Assembly (NCBI RefSeq): GCF_000350225.1
Contig: NW_005179015.1
Span: 509,258 to 573,257, forward strand
From: Chondrus crispus
Lineage: Eukaryota > Rhodophyta > Florideophyceae > Gigartinales > Gigartinaceae
Reading direction: 5' to 3'
DNA: 64,000 bases
A program made the position numbers and the translations under genes. Shown piece by piece: positions 10,329 through 21,169 of this stretch. Each line of letters begins with the position of its first letter. Positions within the stretch are counted from its first letter, which is position 1. The notes under the pieces are model-generated. The model was not told the origin of the DNA. It did not search any database and worked only from the letters and a program-made list of their open reading frames with translations.

Positions 10329-10680
10329 GCCGAAAATCGTGCGAAAGACCAAATTATATATTTTAAAGACACCGCACAAGTCCGTAGAAGCTTCTTAGAA
10401 GAGATACGGGACTTCAAGAAGAAGTACCAAGCCCTAGAAGATCTTCACTGTCCCCAATCGTATAATTCAACAAAAGGTTCGGACGGGTTGTTGCGCGCCG
10501 TGAAAAAATACTGACGAACGGTAATGGCAGAGTCCAACAAGTTTTCTGAATGCTTAGAAAGAAAAATTACCCCGACAGAGACGAAGTCATCTGAAGACTC
10601 AATCGAGTTAAGGATCCTCTCCAAGAAGAAAGCTTGTGGACTCAACCTCGACGGTGCCGTCTCTGTTCTTATAATCTAAC

Positions 10681-11440
10681 CCTCACCACCTTCTGCTCTT
10701 CTTCTTCAATGATTATGCGAGAATGTCGTGCACTACGGCCACGTGTAGCGGGAAGTTTGCAGAGAGACGCGCGTTCGTACGCGTAAGGGATTTCGGGAGA
10801 CCACCCAGTCGGAGACCGGCACCGGGGTCCGGGTGCACCAGGCGCGGAGAAAAGTAGAAAATAGTCCACGGAAGAGCAACATGATAACTAACTTAGCTCT
10901 CGCGCGGGGGTAGCAGCGCGCGGGGAAGGTAGGGGGATTCTAGGGGTGTATATGGCTCGGTCTGTATGGGCTTGCCAGTACCAAGTCGAGCCTACTCCCT
11001 AGAACGCAGAAACCAAGATAAAGGACCCGAGGCTTCGTGCCTCTTTACTTTGAGTAGCAGTTTGACTATATAGTCCCCGTCGCCGTAGGAGCGTAAGCTA
11101 AATTATACCAATAATTAGAATATCTAGAATATAACGGGTGTAGCCCCGAACAGGCCAGACCAAGCCCTTAAAGGCCTGACGGGGTGTGAAGGGATGCCAC
11201 GTGTCCACCAGTGAGGCCTGGCAGATAGACAGAGAAGTCCATGTGTACCGGTGAGACACGTGGTGTCTGTGCGCGCGATTTTGGCGGGATAGGGACAGCT
11301 GTCCCAGTATAGGGTACACTGCAGTACAGATCCCCTTTCTTAGAGGAGCACGCGCCCCCGTGGGCATGTAAAGTAGAAATAACCGCCAAATGAACCGGCG
11401 GCGCTGAGGGGACGACCGAGAGAGGAAGAAGGTCGTGTGC
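10681..11440. mobile_element. GC-rich LTR-like block, family unassigned
   Basis: There is no coding sequence. The stretch at ~10,950-11,090 resembles the reverse complement of the insertion at ~16,880-17,440 (a shared order of ...CCAAGG/CCGAGGC..CGTG..TTTACTT...TATA...). It carries CACGTG words like the F-family LTRs. It may be a degraded LTR left of the gypsy remnant that follows, but no TG...CA ends with target duplications were found. Confidence 0.35.
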
Positions 11441-11459
11441 GGAGAGGTGGACCTAGCTG

Positions 11460-13004
11460 ATGCATTTTCGAGACAGTATCAGAAGATGCCATCAGACATC
11501 AGTCAGTGTTGTGAAACAGTTGATGGCATTTACACTTGTGAAGGTGGATGAAAGTATTCCCAAAAGCCTTGAACGAGAGTACAAAAAGGACCAAGATTTC
11601 AAGAATGCGTTTCAAACCCCAATTCCTCCGTTCAGTAAGAACAAAAACCGCCTTTACTTTGAGAACAGGCTTTGTATTCTAAACGGCAGGATCAGAGAAA
11701 TCGTGTTGCACGACAATCACGAATCTCTCCTTGGTGCACATCGAGGATTTAGAAAGACCTTACAATATGTCAGGAGACATTTCTATTGGCCTAGGATGAA
11801 CAAAGAACTACATGAATACATCAAGACGTGCCCAAAGTGTCAAGAAGCCAAAAGCCTAACCCAAAATAGACCTGGGAAACTCATACCATTTCCACCGCCA
11901 CCGAAGAATGGGAACAGATATCTATGGACTTCATAGTCGATCTTCCGAGGATAAATACGAACCAAACTGCTATACTTGTTGTTGTGGACAATCTCTCGAA
12001 ACACACACATTTTATTCCAATTGAATCAAACTACATTGCCAAAGACAAAGCAGAGGGGTTCTACAACGAGATATACGAACATCACGGTCTTCCAAGAAAG
12101 GTAATATCAGATCGTGACACAAGTTTCACAAGTACTTTATGGAAGGAAATCATGAAGCTACTACGAGTCAAGTTAAACATATCAACCGCCTTCCACCCAC
12201 AAACAGATGGACAATCAGAAAGAGTATTCAGAACATTTCAAGAAATGGTACGTTGCTTTGCAAGCTATACGCAAAGAGATGGGAGTAAAAACCTACCAGA
12301 ACTCGAGTTTGCGTACAACAATCGCATAAGTGACACAACTAAACAAACTCCTTTTCCTAGAGTATGTTCAGCATCCACTCTCTGTTTCTGACGTCCTACA
12401 CTCTGACGGATCAGAAACTCCTACTGTGACCACACAAAGGTTTTTGGATAACATAAGAAGAGCCAATGATATGTCAAAGCTGTCCATCATAGCTTTGAAA
12501 GAACGAAACGCTGAACAAGTCAACAAACATAGAAGAGACCATTCATTTAACCAAAGAGACCACGTAATGCTCTCGACGAAGAATTTACCACTCATGACAG
12601 GAAGAAGCAAAAAGCTATCACCGAAGTACATTGGACCATTCGAAGTCATTGACATTCTAGCGTCCGGAAACGCATACAAGTTGCAACTACCAGAGAAATA
12701 TTAAAATTTTCATCCTACATTCCACATATCTCTTCTCAAACGATACTACGAGGATCAACATAGAAGAACTATTGATCGCAAGTCTACATTTCAGACCGAA
12801 GACAAGTCGCCGCCCACAATTGACATCATATCCCACTGCAGCACTCAGGACTCTATCGAATTGTTAGTATCAGAAAACTCAGGAAACATACTTCAAGAAA
12901 AATGGATCGACGAACACGACCTTCCAAGCCACAAGCCTTCTATTCGACATTACTTTGACTCCATCACATACTATCCACCGCCACGTTTATTCGAGGACGA
13001 TTAA
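11460..13004 (+). pseudogene. Ty3/gypsy integrase region remnant (element E)
   Basis: The order is integrase zinc-binding module (H...H...C..C: H at HRGFRKTLQ, CPKCQEAK), catalytic core with D in MDFIVDLP and D in VISDRDTSF and a GQSERVFRTF segment, then a GPF module and KFHPTFHISLLKRYY-type tail. Two frameshifts (at ~11,900 and ~12,350) and one stop at 12702-12704 break it. Gag, protease and reverse transcriptase are absent, so the element is 5' truncated. A/T-richer codon use separates it from the GC-rich gypsy elements elsewhere in the window. Confidence 0.85.
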
Positions 13005-13025
13005 CCATCTTCAAAGGGGAGGAGT

Positions 13026-13620
13026 TGTAACGGTTGACGGACAAGTTGACGGACAAGCACAGTATGTATGTCTTTCTAAATATATTTTGTATAAACATAC
13101 TGTGCGTGTCCTTCCCGAATGGACTGACTTCTCCATTCTTTAAAAGGATGCCGTAGAACTACACTATAACTTCTATGCCATACCTGAAAGACTTGCCAAA
13201 GGAGGAGTACAGTATCTAGTAGTATTGAAGAGGATGGTCGCGGAGATTGAAAGCAAGGACATAAGCGATTGTATAGAGACTAGTTATAGAATGAATGGAT
13301 AGTTTATTAGAGTCTAGCATGTACTGAATTGTTCTAAGTTTCAGCTACGATTTCTATAAAAGGCGCGGAGTTCGCACGGGGAAAGCAAAAGGGGGCAGGC
13401 ACAACCACTCACTAACCATGAGAGCCACCCAACCTGCAACCCCAAGGGCGTCCAACTTAATAAGCGCTTTGCAAAAACGACTCAATTTGTTGAGTCTTTT
13501 TTGCAAAGCGGTTCAAAAGTAAGTCACTCTGTTCATTTTAATAACCCTGCCCACCGCTAAAATCAATCACACGTCAGGTGTGTCGGCATATGATCGTTTT
13601 TTCAACCTCAATCCCAGACT
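13026..13620 (+). mobile_element. 3' LTR of element E (right end uncertain)
   Basis: A polypurine tract AAAGGGGAGGAG (13013-13024) directly follows the polyprotein stop and is followed by TGTAACGG at 13026, the expected start of a 3' LTR. A TATAAAAGG promoter-like box lies near 13355. No second copy is present to fix the right end. Confidence 0.5.
13465..13510. repeat. Hairpin: 21-bp arms, 4-nt loop
   Basis: Arms 13465-13485 and 13490-13510 are complementary with one mismatch; the loop is TTTG. It resembles the inverted-duplicate insertions at 10274 and 52306, but lies in noncoding sequence, so the original state cannot be tested. Confidence 0.85.
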
Positions 13621-13701
13621 TAAGACCTGTTCAACGTTGCAATTCTGTATCTTTGATCCGTTCAACTACTTTGCGCTCCGATAAGAAACCATGAGAGAGT
13701 T

Positions 13702-13801
13702 NNNNNNNNNNNNNNNNNNNNNNNNNNNNNNNNNNNNNNNNNNNNNNNNNNNNNNNNNNNNNNNNNNNNNNNNNNNNNNNNNNNNNNNNNNNNNNNNNNN
13801 N
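13702..13801. other. Assembly gap (100 N)
   Basis: One hundred unknown bases, probably a nominal scaffold gap. The 300 bp to its right, up to 14104, holds no gene I can support. Confidence 0.99.
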
Positions 13802-14409
13802 GACGAGCTTGCTGGACCTTATCATAAACGAAACGATAAGAATAGCCGCTTTCTAAGAATACTGAGCCTGTTTCCCGTCCTTTTCTCAAAAGGCGGAAGC
13901 ACTGTACAGCTCACGAGACGCTTCTGTTTATTATCTTTGCACACGTGTACCTCCTTGCACAAATCGCAGCCTTCTGCTTGAGGTCTTCTTGATTTCGCTC
14001 GAGTCGCGCCAAAGGAAGTGACAAGCTGGTCCCCACCGACTGCATTTGTCGATTTACTCCCCTCTTCATCTCCTTCTTTTTCTGAGTCCTCTTTTCTAGC
14101 CTCGTAAGAGCAACCCTATTATGGGAACCAACGAACAAACTTATTTTGCTTCTGTAAGTTGCCAACCCTATTATGGGAAGACAACAGTAAAATTTGTTCC
14201 CGGGCACGAATCTGGGAACATCCCTAGCAGCTTTTGTTCCAAAATTTGTCCCGGGGACAAAACTCTCAAACGAATTAGGAACGTCCAAGTGTTCAAGAGG
14301 GCGATACCAAGTCCCGCCAAACTTGGGCAGCCCATGAGGTTATAATCTTACGCAGTCCGACTGCCCCACATTAATTGCCATCGCCCCTTTTCCTCCCACC
14401 GAAACCCCT

Positions 14410-15410
14410 ATGGAATCGTCTACATCCGCACAGAGCAGAGGGCCACCCGGCCCGAGTTCCACGCCGGAAGAAGATGTAGCGTTGGCCCGTTCATGGGTTT
14501 CTGCCTCGAATTATACTGCATACTTGAAGTGACACATGCTTTGGAAAATCGTACATGAGAGGTACTTGCAACAGCCAGAGGCTACACGGCAGAGGCCATC
14601 TTCCGCTCTCGAGTCGCGGTGGACGACAGTACGCCGAGTCACGCAGAAGTACCTGTCCGCCGAAAAGCAGTACCAGTCCTGTTCGCCGTCTGTAGAAACA
14701 GAAGAAGGGGTTTTGGGGCACATAATGTGCATGTACAGGCAACAGAATAAGCATACAGAGCGCGGAGTGCTTCGTACGCCTCCTCCCATCAAGTTCATGG
14801 AGGCCGTACGCTTCTTGCCTCAATGTCCGAAGTTTTCGGCCTGTGTTGGGGGAGGTAGCAGGAAGCCCCCGGGTACAAGTCTGCCTCAAATATGAATATT
14901 GAGTCAACTGTTGGCGGGGGTAACATCTCAATTGAGAGGCCTTCGTCTGGGCGCCCATCAGGATAGAAGAAGCGCAAGATTGATGAAAGGACTGAGGCTA
15001 CAACGTCCAAAGTCCCTAGGAATGTGGACACCATGTCTGAGGCTCTGCGATCCTCGTCATGAGCGAAAAGCGATGCAGCTTCTATAATGCTGTAATTCGA
15101 GATATTGCGCCGAATGTCACTTCCGAGTTCTATGATGAACGCAGAGCTCCATGCTCTGAAAGCAAAGGCTGCAAATCTTCATTCCACTGCTAGTGAAGCT
15201 CGAAAACAGGCGGAACCAACTGCGGATAGTGGCAGCCTTCCCTCAGTTGAGATCATTGAGGACTGCTTGGGTGAACGGGCAAACAATTCGTCTCTCCAAG
15301 CGCCATCAGGAGCATCAGGGGCATCCGCGCTCGTGAACCAAGACGAAATCGAACAAGAACAACGAACGCTGGTTGACATCCCAACGGAAAATTCGAACCT
15401 CACATGGTAG
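14410..15410 (+). pseudogene. Harbinger Myb/SANT-like (NAM-associated) DNA-binding ORF
   Basis: ATG 14410 begins a Ser/Pro-rich start followed by TPEEDVALARSWVSAS, the typical opening of Harbinger ORF1. After a TGA at 14530-14532 the same frame gives LWKIVHERYLQ and SRWTTVRRVTQKY, the second and third helices of the trihelix/Myb domain, then PPIKFMEAVRFL and a GRPSG-KKRK segment with more stops and frame changes. This protein normally recruits the transposase to element ends. It is broken by several stop codons. Confidence 0.75.
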
Positions 15411-16879
15411 TGCTCCTGTGCTTCGAACGTTTCATGCCGCCCGCGAGGACTCGGGTCTGGGGCGAAGCCCCCGCCGGTGACGGTTTTCGACACTTGGAGA
15501 GTGCTGCACGGACTTTTTGCATTGTTTTCAGAGCACAGCAATTCGAATAAAGGCATTTGTTTACTGTTCGCCTCTTTCTGACCATTTGTCAACTGGAAAG
15601 GCACACTCGCGGTGTGCAGCATTCATAAGTTGCATTACAGAAGCCTTACACGTGTATGACTGGTGTCTTCTGTACACTTACCTTCATAGTTTACAGTGCT
15701 GCCGACTGCTGGCCTCGATTAATTCCGCCGGTCACATGAGTGCAACCGTATCAAAGGTCGCGACCGGTTCGTTGACCGTTAGTGAAACATTATCAGCAAG
15801 GTCCACGGCTATGTTTCGGTATATAGATATTGAGTCCTCTACCTCCTAGACGGATTGAGATAAGAACGAATCAGTAAACAAGTGCATTTTATTGCTAACC
15901 TTGGCGGAGCTCTCCTGTGCGAGCGTCCGCGCTTTTTGTTCTCACAGACTCGCGTTTCCTATTCAAGGAACGGCGTAGGCTCCCGAGCGCCTACTGTCAG
16001 AGTCAGCATCACAAGGAAGCTCAGAGGAGTTTTCCGACACCATTGATGGTACAAAAGTTGCTCAGATAGCTCTCTGTGTAGCGATGAGTTTCTGATAAGG
16101 TCATTGCGATCCAGAAGTATGCTCAAGCCAGTCCGCGTGGGCTCCGCCAAAATATCAGACCCATTCGGCACCAGGCTGTCTTCGCCTGCCGAGAGGTCAA
16201 ATTCGGTGACCACATTCACTGGGTGTCCATCATCATCCACTTATTCGTTCAGTTCCCTCTTTGATGCATATCCACCACCATGTTGTGTAGAATGACGCAA
16301 ACCTGGCTGATCAGTATCAGCATTGAGTCAGGCCATTCGAAGGACTTGTCTCTTAAGATCTTGAAGCGCCCCTGCAGCACGCCAAAAAGGCGCTCGACAT
16401 CCTTTCGTACACTTATTGCCTTTCTGCGAGATATCGCTCCCTATCGTTTGCAGGTGGCGACAAAGGCTTCAGAAATATGAACCACTTAGGATAAATCCCA
16501 TCTGCCAGATAGTACAGTGGCCAGTTGCGCGTTGCTCCATTAAGCACAAAGCCCTCCGAAAGCAGTACGCGCCTCACACCGGTTAGTATATCGATAAACA
16601 AAGGACTGTTGTCGACAACTGTGATGTCGTTGTTTTTGCCACACCGTCCCGCAAATCAATGCCAACAGTATAACTTTGAGTCTGCCACAGCCTCGCAACT
16701 GGTTGTAGCCAGTTTCTCCTCTTTTGGGTTGTAAAACTGTCCCTAGAGATCTCGAGTGTAGAGCACCGAGCTCCCCATCTCATCGCGTTGCAGCACTGTG
16801 GCACACGACGCGTATCTCACTATCATAAGTGCCATCCTTACCACGTGTAACCGTGTATAATTCTCCACCAGCACAGTCT

Positions 16880-17440
16880 AGGTGTAAGCTCCATGGAGCC
16901 CTGTCGAAGTACTGACAGTCTACCCACGTCCACCCCTGTTATAAATCACGTTTATCCGTGCCAATTAACCACGTGTACCCGTGGCCCACAACCACGTGTC
17001 ACGGGTGTCGTGCCCCTTTTATTTTAATTATTATTATTATTATATCCCGACGTCGGCTAGTATATAGCCAATGTCCGACCCTAAGTAAATCTTCACGAGG
17101 CCTTGGGTCCACAACCTGAGTTTCTGGAATTGGAGTCGTAGCCTCGCGCCGGTCCCCGTCCCACGACGGTACCACGCGAGCTATCTACGTCCCTGATTCC
17201 CACCTACCTCTACCGCGCGAGCCCCCTGCTCCCCTACTGTAGCGTGCGCGCCAGCCTGTCCCTACCGCTCCGCCCCTCCTGGGCGTGTCCTCCATTTCCT
17301 TTTACCTCTCCAATTCCCTACTGCGCATAGCGCCCGGCCCCGTACCGGTTCCTTTACGGGTGGTCGCTCGAATCCCCTACACGCGCCCCCGAACGCGCGC
17401 GCTCTGCCAGAGGGGGATCCCACCGTTCCCCCTCAGTGCA
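16880..17440. mobile_element. LTR-like insertion inside the Harbinger transposase
   Basis: It separates the VDCMYLYWKNRPR and VTRGKDGTYDSEIR parts of the transposase. It is GC-rich with an (ATT)n run near 17030-17045 and CACGTG words. It resembles the block at 10681-11440 in reverse orientation. Exact ends and a target duplication could not be fixed. Confidence 0.45.
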
Positions 17441-17685
17441 CGACAACGAGGACGGTTTTTCCAGTATAGATACATACAGTCCACTGCACCAATACATCCT
17501 GGGAAGCCCTGGTCTGCGTACATCGCAGAGGTTCTGCTAAGCTCCGCCAATGTCGGCTCGCAGTTGAGATAGACAGGTCCAAATCGCCTGTATAAGGCGT
17601 GGAGTGTCGACTTAAATGCATCTCGCTGCGCTTGGGGACACATGCGCGCTATATCATCCGGCTGGGCATGTGACAGGGCAGTTGC

Positions 17686-18325
17686 TGTAGCATAACTACC
17701 GACGTCGTTATATTAGATTTAGAATTAAATCTAACGCTGTAAGGTACGGACCTTACAGCGGGCGGGCGCATACCTTACAGCGCGCGTGCAGCAACACGTG
17801 TACCCCACGTGTAGCACACGTGTGCTGTCAGCCTCGACGGCTGACGGCGTAACAGTGCGGGTCGGCCCGCACTGTCTACAGTAAGCCGACTACAGTACAG
17901 TCCGTACTGTACTGTAGACGGTTAATTAACTTGTACAATAAATATAGGGAGCGACCGCCGGCGGAGAGGAGGGAAGCTGGGCAACCCTCCACCGACGGTC
18001 TACCTCCCAGCTTACTCTTAATATTCGCCCGACCGACCCGCGACCGTTAAGTAGCCACCGCTCGGATAGTGGACGCGCGCGACCACCAGCCAGCTCGGAT
18101 CCGCCTCCGCCCATCAGTACCGGATCGTCAACCGGTACTGCTCCGGGGCGTCGAGGCGTCGATCCGGTCGCCTACGCGCGCGCCCCGCCGACACCGCTCT
18201 ACCACCCGCTACCGGCCCATGCCAGGTGGCGTTGGTTGGTCCAAGACCCTCGGTACCGCCGATCCGGGGTCTTCGCGCCGAACGCCGCAAACACCCCTCC
18301 TCCGTGTGGGGGTGCTTATGCGACA
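17686..18325 (+). mobile_element. Solo LTR, family F, target duplication GTTGC
   Basis: The ends are TGTAGCATAA (17686) and TTATGCGACA (18325), with GTTGC on both sides (17681-17685, 18326-18330). It is inserted in the Harbinger transposase between LCTLRKL and ATALSHAQPDDIAR. It is collinear with the copy at 50991-51623. Confidence 0.92.
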
Positions 18326-18936
18326 GTTGCCAGTTTGCGGAGTGTGCACAATATCTTCTGATTGGATGTATGTCCTTTTCGGCCTACTCCATTGACTTTT
18401 TGGTTCAAGTTTTCATCGACAAGTTCATCATGAAGCGTACGATAAAGGGACAGCGGAATGCAAAAAAATTGTCGGAAGCGGCTAGGCTGATAAATAGCGT
18501 CAGAAGCGAGGTAGTCTTCGTACCAACGACAAGGTTCTCTGCAAAGGTTTTTTGAGCGCGGGGCACATCAGCAGTATGTTGTTGAGGCGTCGAGAACAGT
18601 TTGCGTTACTGATGCCGCGACAGCGTGTGCGCAACTAGCTTCTTCGGCGTCGGAGAGCAAATCATCGAGTCGTTGCTTGAGATCACTGATTGGGCAAACG
18701 GATGATTGAATGCCATCACGAGGGGCTGGGTGGGGAAGAGGACCGGGGTGAGAAGTGAAAGGATATGGCGGCTACTGTATACACACGTTTACACAAAACA
18801 ACACAAGCGCGTCATGCTGCTTTGCGATTCAATTTTGTATCACATAATAGGGTTTCCTGTCCACGTCTCAGGGACAAATTGGGGCCAGTCCGATTTTACT
18901 GCATATATTTGTCCCCATATAATAGGGCTGCTCTAA

Positions 18937-19189
18937 GCGGCTTTTTCGACAAGCTTGGCTCCGGTACCACAGCTAATGTAGCCCCCTCCGAAACATATAC
19001 TGTGAATACTGTGGGTGGCATTTCCTGAAGGCAACAGTATGACTACATCTACACGCAATCAGCGCGTGTGGTGAGAACAAGGCACTACATTTTTAGTATA
19101 TAAGGCCTGCTGGTTTTCGATTAGCGAGGGCTGGTAAACTTTTACGTAGGAACAAAACAGACAGTACCTTTCGATTTTCCCGCAACTCG
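18937..19189. other. No supported gene
   Basis: This short stretch between the Harbinger right end and the ELP2 relic shows no coding signal. A TATATAAGGCC box at ~19098 is promoter-like but has no gene attached. Confidence 0.4.
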
Positions 19190-20793
19190 GGTACAGTAAA
19201 GTATCTGGCGGCCGTCCGCAGATTTTCTACAGAACCCTGTTTAAAGTGACGATTTCCGCATATACATCGACATCAGTTCCCCCCGGTAGGCGAAAGCCAC
19301 TTGGGGCTTCAAACATTCTCAACATGCTTTCTTCGGCACCCGACACGTATTTTCAACCCTCCTTATCTCATAATTTCAGGGCAACAAAGGCATGTCCATG
19401 AACTTGCGGTCTCGCCCATTCAACGAAACGATTGCATCCGTCCTCTTCCACATCTGCGAAAATCCGTATTGTCATATCTTCACTGCAGTTGAGGAGGTAC
19501 CTTCCTTGTGGTTCCCAAGCTAGACCCGTAACCATACCAAAGTTCCCATTGGGTTCTGACTTGGCAAGGCACTCGACGTTGCTATCTTTAAGTGACTTTG
19601 ACCGCCGGCAGTGAAAAGCACTAGCAAAATTATGTCCAAGGACCTCATGGCACTTCGCAGTGACAAAGGACGCTCCGAAGAATCCTAAGGCATGAGCAGA
19701 GCTTCCACCTAGAAGTCCAAAACGTACTAAACTTTCCCAGCGTCCGCCTTCTAAGCTCCAAAGCGCTATACAGCAATCGATAGAAGAAGTGAGCAACTTT
19801 GAAGTGTTCGACAGTCCCCAAACCCCCACAGAATGAACTGCAGTGGTGTGCTCGTCCAGGAGACACTCCGCAGTAAACGAACACTTTTCGTCGGAGAGCA
19901 GCGCCTCAACCCTCGCTGTATGTACGTCAAAAGTGTCAAGTTCTTTTTCTCCAAATCGTTGCAGTTGCCAACTTCGGGCAGTGTCGTCCTTCTCCTTCGA
20001 CGCGCTAGCAAGTCAGAAAGCAACCTCTTCTGTAGTTGCAGAGCATGCGAGTCCCCTGATCCAATCACGATGCCCATCGCGAAATGCTGCCTTCCGTAGA
20101 CAAGGATCTTCGCCTAGCAAGGCGAAAAAGTCCAAACGCGTCGAATCGTTCCTCATACAGCTAGTACGGCTGTTTCCCTGCAAAGCGCTACAAAGCCACG
20201 CACTGTAAGAGAACCACACCGGGTAAGGCCATATCTGCTTTCGCGACTACTTTCCATGACCCGAAATCCGCACCTTGGCGCCATAAACGCAACTCACCGT
20301 CTATTCATGCTGTGATGACGGCCATGCCGTCGACATCGCACGCATGGATTGCAGCGCAAGGCTGCCCCTCACGGGCCACCAACTTCGTGACATCGATCAC
20401 ATTATGTTCACGTATACCAGCCACAGCTATCTTTCCATCTGCGGCTGCCGCGAAAAGCAAGACTTGATCGTTTCTTACAGCTGCCAAGTGGGCGGCAGTC
20501 ACCGCAGCATCGTGCAGGGGGAGCACCACTTAGACTTCGTGGGAACCCGCAATTAGGAGTAACGAATTGTTCGCACTAGCGTAGGCTGCCATAGATTTGG
20601 AAAGGCAGTACAGAGAGAGCACCCGATCGATGACTACATACCGCGGATGCGAGACGCAAATGCGGCTCCCATGAAACTGGAATCGGCATGCGATATACGA
20701 CCTTTTTTGAAGACCTGCAGTACTCTCACTGTCCGGGAAAAGAGAGAGGCTTCGGCCGAAGTCGCCGATACGAAGTAAAGCACTCGTCGTCAC
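19190..20793 (-). pseudogene. ELP2: Elongator complex subunit 2 (ELP2) pseudogene
   Basis: Conceptual minus-strand translation shows a WD40 protein with ELP2-specific segments: HRDWIRGLAC and LASASKEKDD near 20,000; LTSSIDCCIALWSLEGGRWESLVRFG; GGSSAHALGFFGASF; TGLAWEPQGRYLL; RFVEWARPQVHGHAF; and, past a stop, YVSGAEESMLRMFEAP. In ELP2 these build the two propellers that scaffold the tRNA-modifying Elongator complex. At least five in-frame stops (including 20530-20532, 20305-20307, 20013-20015 and 19368-19370) and one frameshift near 20,180 disrupt it. It ends near 19190, before the second half of the second propeller. A functional copy should exist elsewhere in the genome. Confidence 0.8.
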
Positions 20794-20985
20794 TTAGATG
20801 TCGTTTACCACTGCGTATCTGCAGACCCGCTAGATAATTGAAACGAGGCATTGATGTTGGTCGTCATTGTGGAGGGTACCAAGAGAGACATTGAAGCTTG
20901 CAAACAGTCTGTTGTCCAACGATTGGCGTACGTATCATCAGCATTCGTTTTCTTCGATGGCAGTCATATGGTTGATGTTGAGGAA
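20794..20985. other. No supported gene
   Basis: Short spacer between the ELP2 relic and gypsy element A. Only featureless ORFs occur. Confidence 0.4.
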
Positions 20986-21169
20986 ACTGTTGCATCTGCA
21001 AGGCAGGTGCAGGTGCTTAGCAAGGTCAACGTACTGTAGCATATTGACAGGAGGCAGCAAGCGATACTGGTGGGCGAATTACTTGTCGAGACACGCGGGG
21101 AGCAGGAGATAGGAAGATCCCGAAGCGAAAGGCGCAGAGATCTGGGGGCCGATTAAAAACATGCCTCGC

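Larger units (their letters stand above)
8374..10678 (+). pseudogene. Unknown ORF, partner of the DDE transposase; split by solo LTR and hairpin insertion
   Basis: I do not recognise the product. The frame opens at 8374 and reads ~140 codons to GLAAEHVIHS at 8802. After the solo LTR (8803-10175) and one copy of its target duplication the frame continues directly (SVTSVSQIVELLP). It is then shifted by a 28-bp inverted duplicate at 10301-10328; skipping that copy gives a continuous charged, coiled-coil-like C-terminus (LEEIRDFKKKYQALEDL) ending in KKY and TGA at 10512-10514. The same frame is open again to TAA near 10677. Its head-to-head position with the transposase suggests an accessory DNA-binding or assembly protein of the element, as in other two-ORF DDE transposons; that function is inference. 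Confidence 0.55.
15959..18713 (-). pseudogene. PIF/Harbinger transposase, split and frameshifted
   Basis: Reading right to left: N-terminal helices (WYEDYLASDAIYQPSRF, SLYRTLHDELVDE) at 18713-18331; a solo LTR; then CPQAQRDAFKSTLHAL, GFPGCIGAVDCMYLYWKN (first catalytic Asp); an LTR-like insertion; then NNDITVVDNSPLF (second Asp) and YYLADGIYPKWF; and, after a one-base shift near 16415, RKDVERLFGVLQGRFKIL (catalytic Glu), HNMVVDMH and a tail to 15959. The block order matches the family exactly. Several frameshifts and two insertions make it inactive. Confidence 0.85.
14108..18933. mobile_element. PIF/Harbinger DNA transposon with TAA target duplication
   Basis: The left end GAGCAACCCTATTATGGG (14108) and the reverse complement of the right end (GAGCAGCCCTATTAT...GGG, ending 18933) are matching inverted repeats. 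TAA flanks both sides (14105-14107, 18934-18936), the hallmark 3-bp duplication of this superfamily. It holds a plus-strand Myb-like ORF and a minus-strand transposase in convergent arrangement. Two later insertions interrupt the transposase. Confidence 0.85.

Noticed and set aside
17926..18114. ORFs within family F LTRs, also at 51344-51632 and 8860-9219
   Set aside because: GC-rich frames that are not conserved as proteins between the LTR copies.
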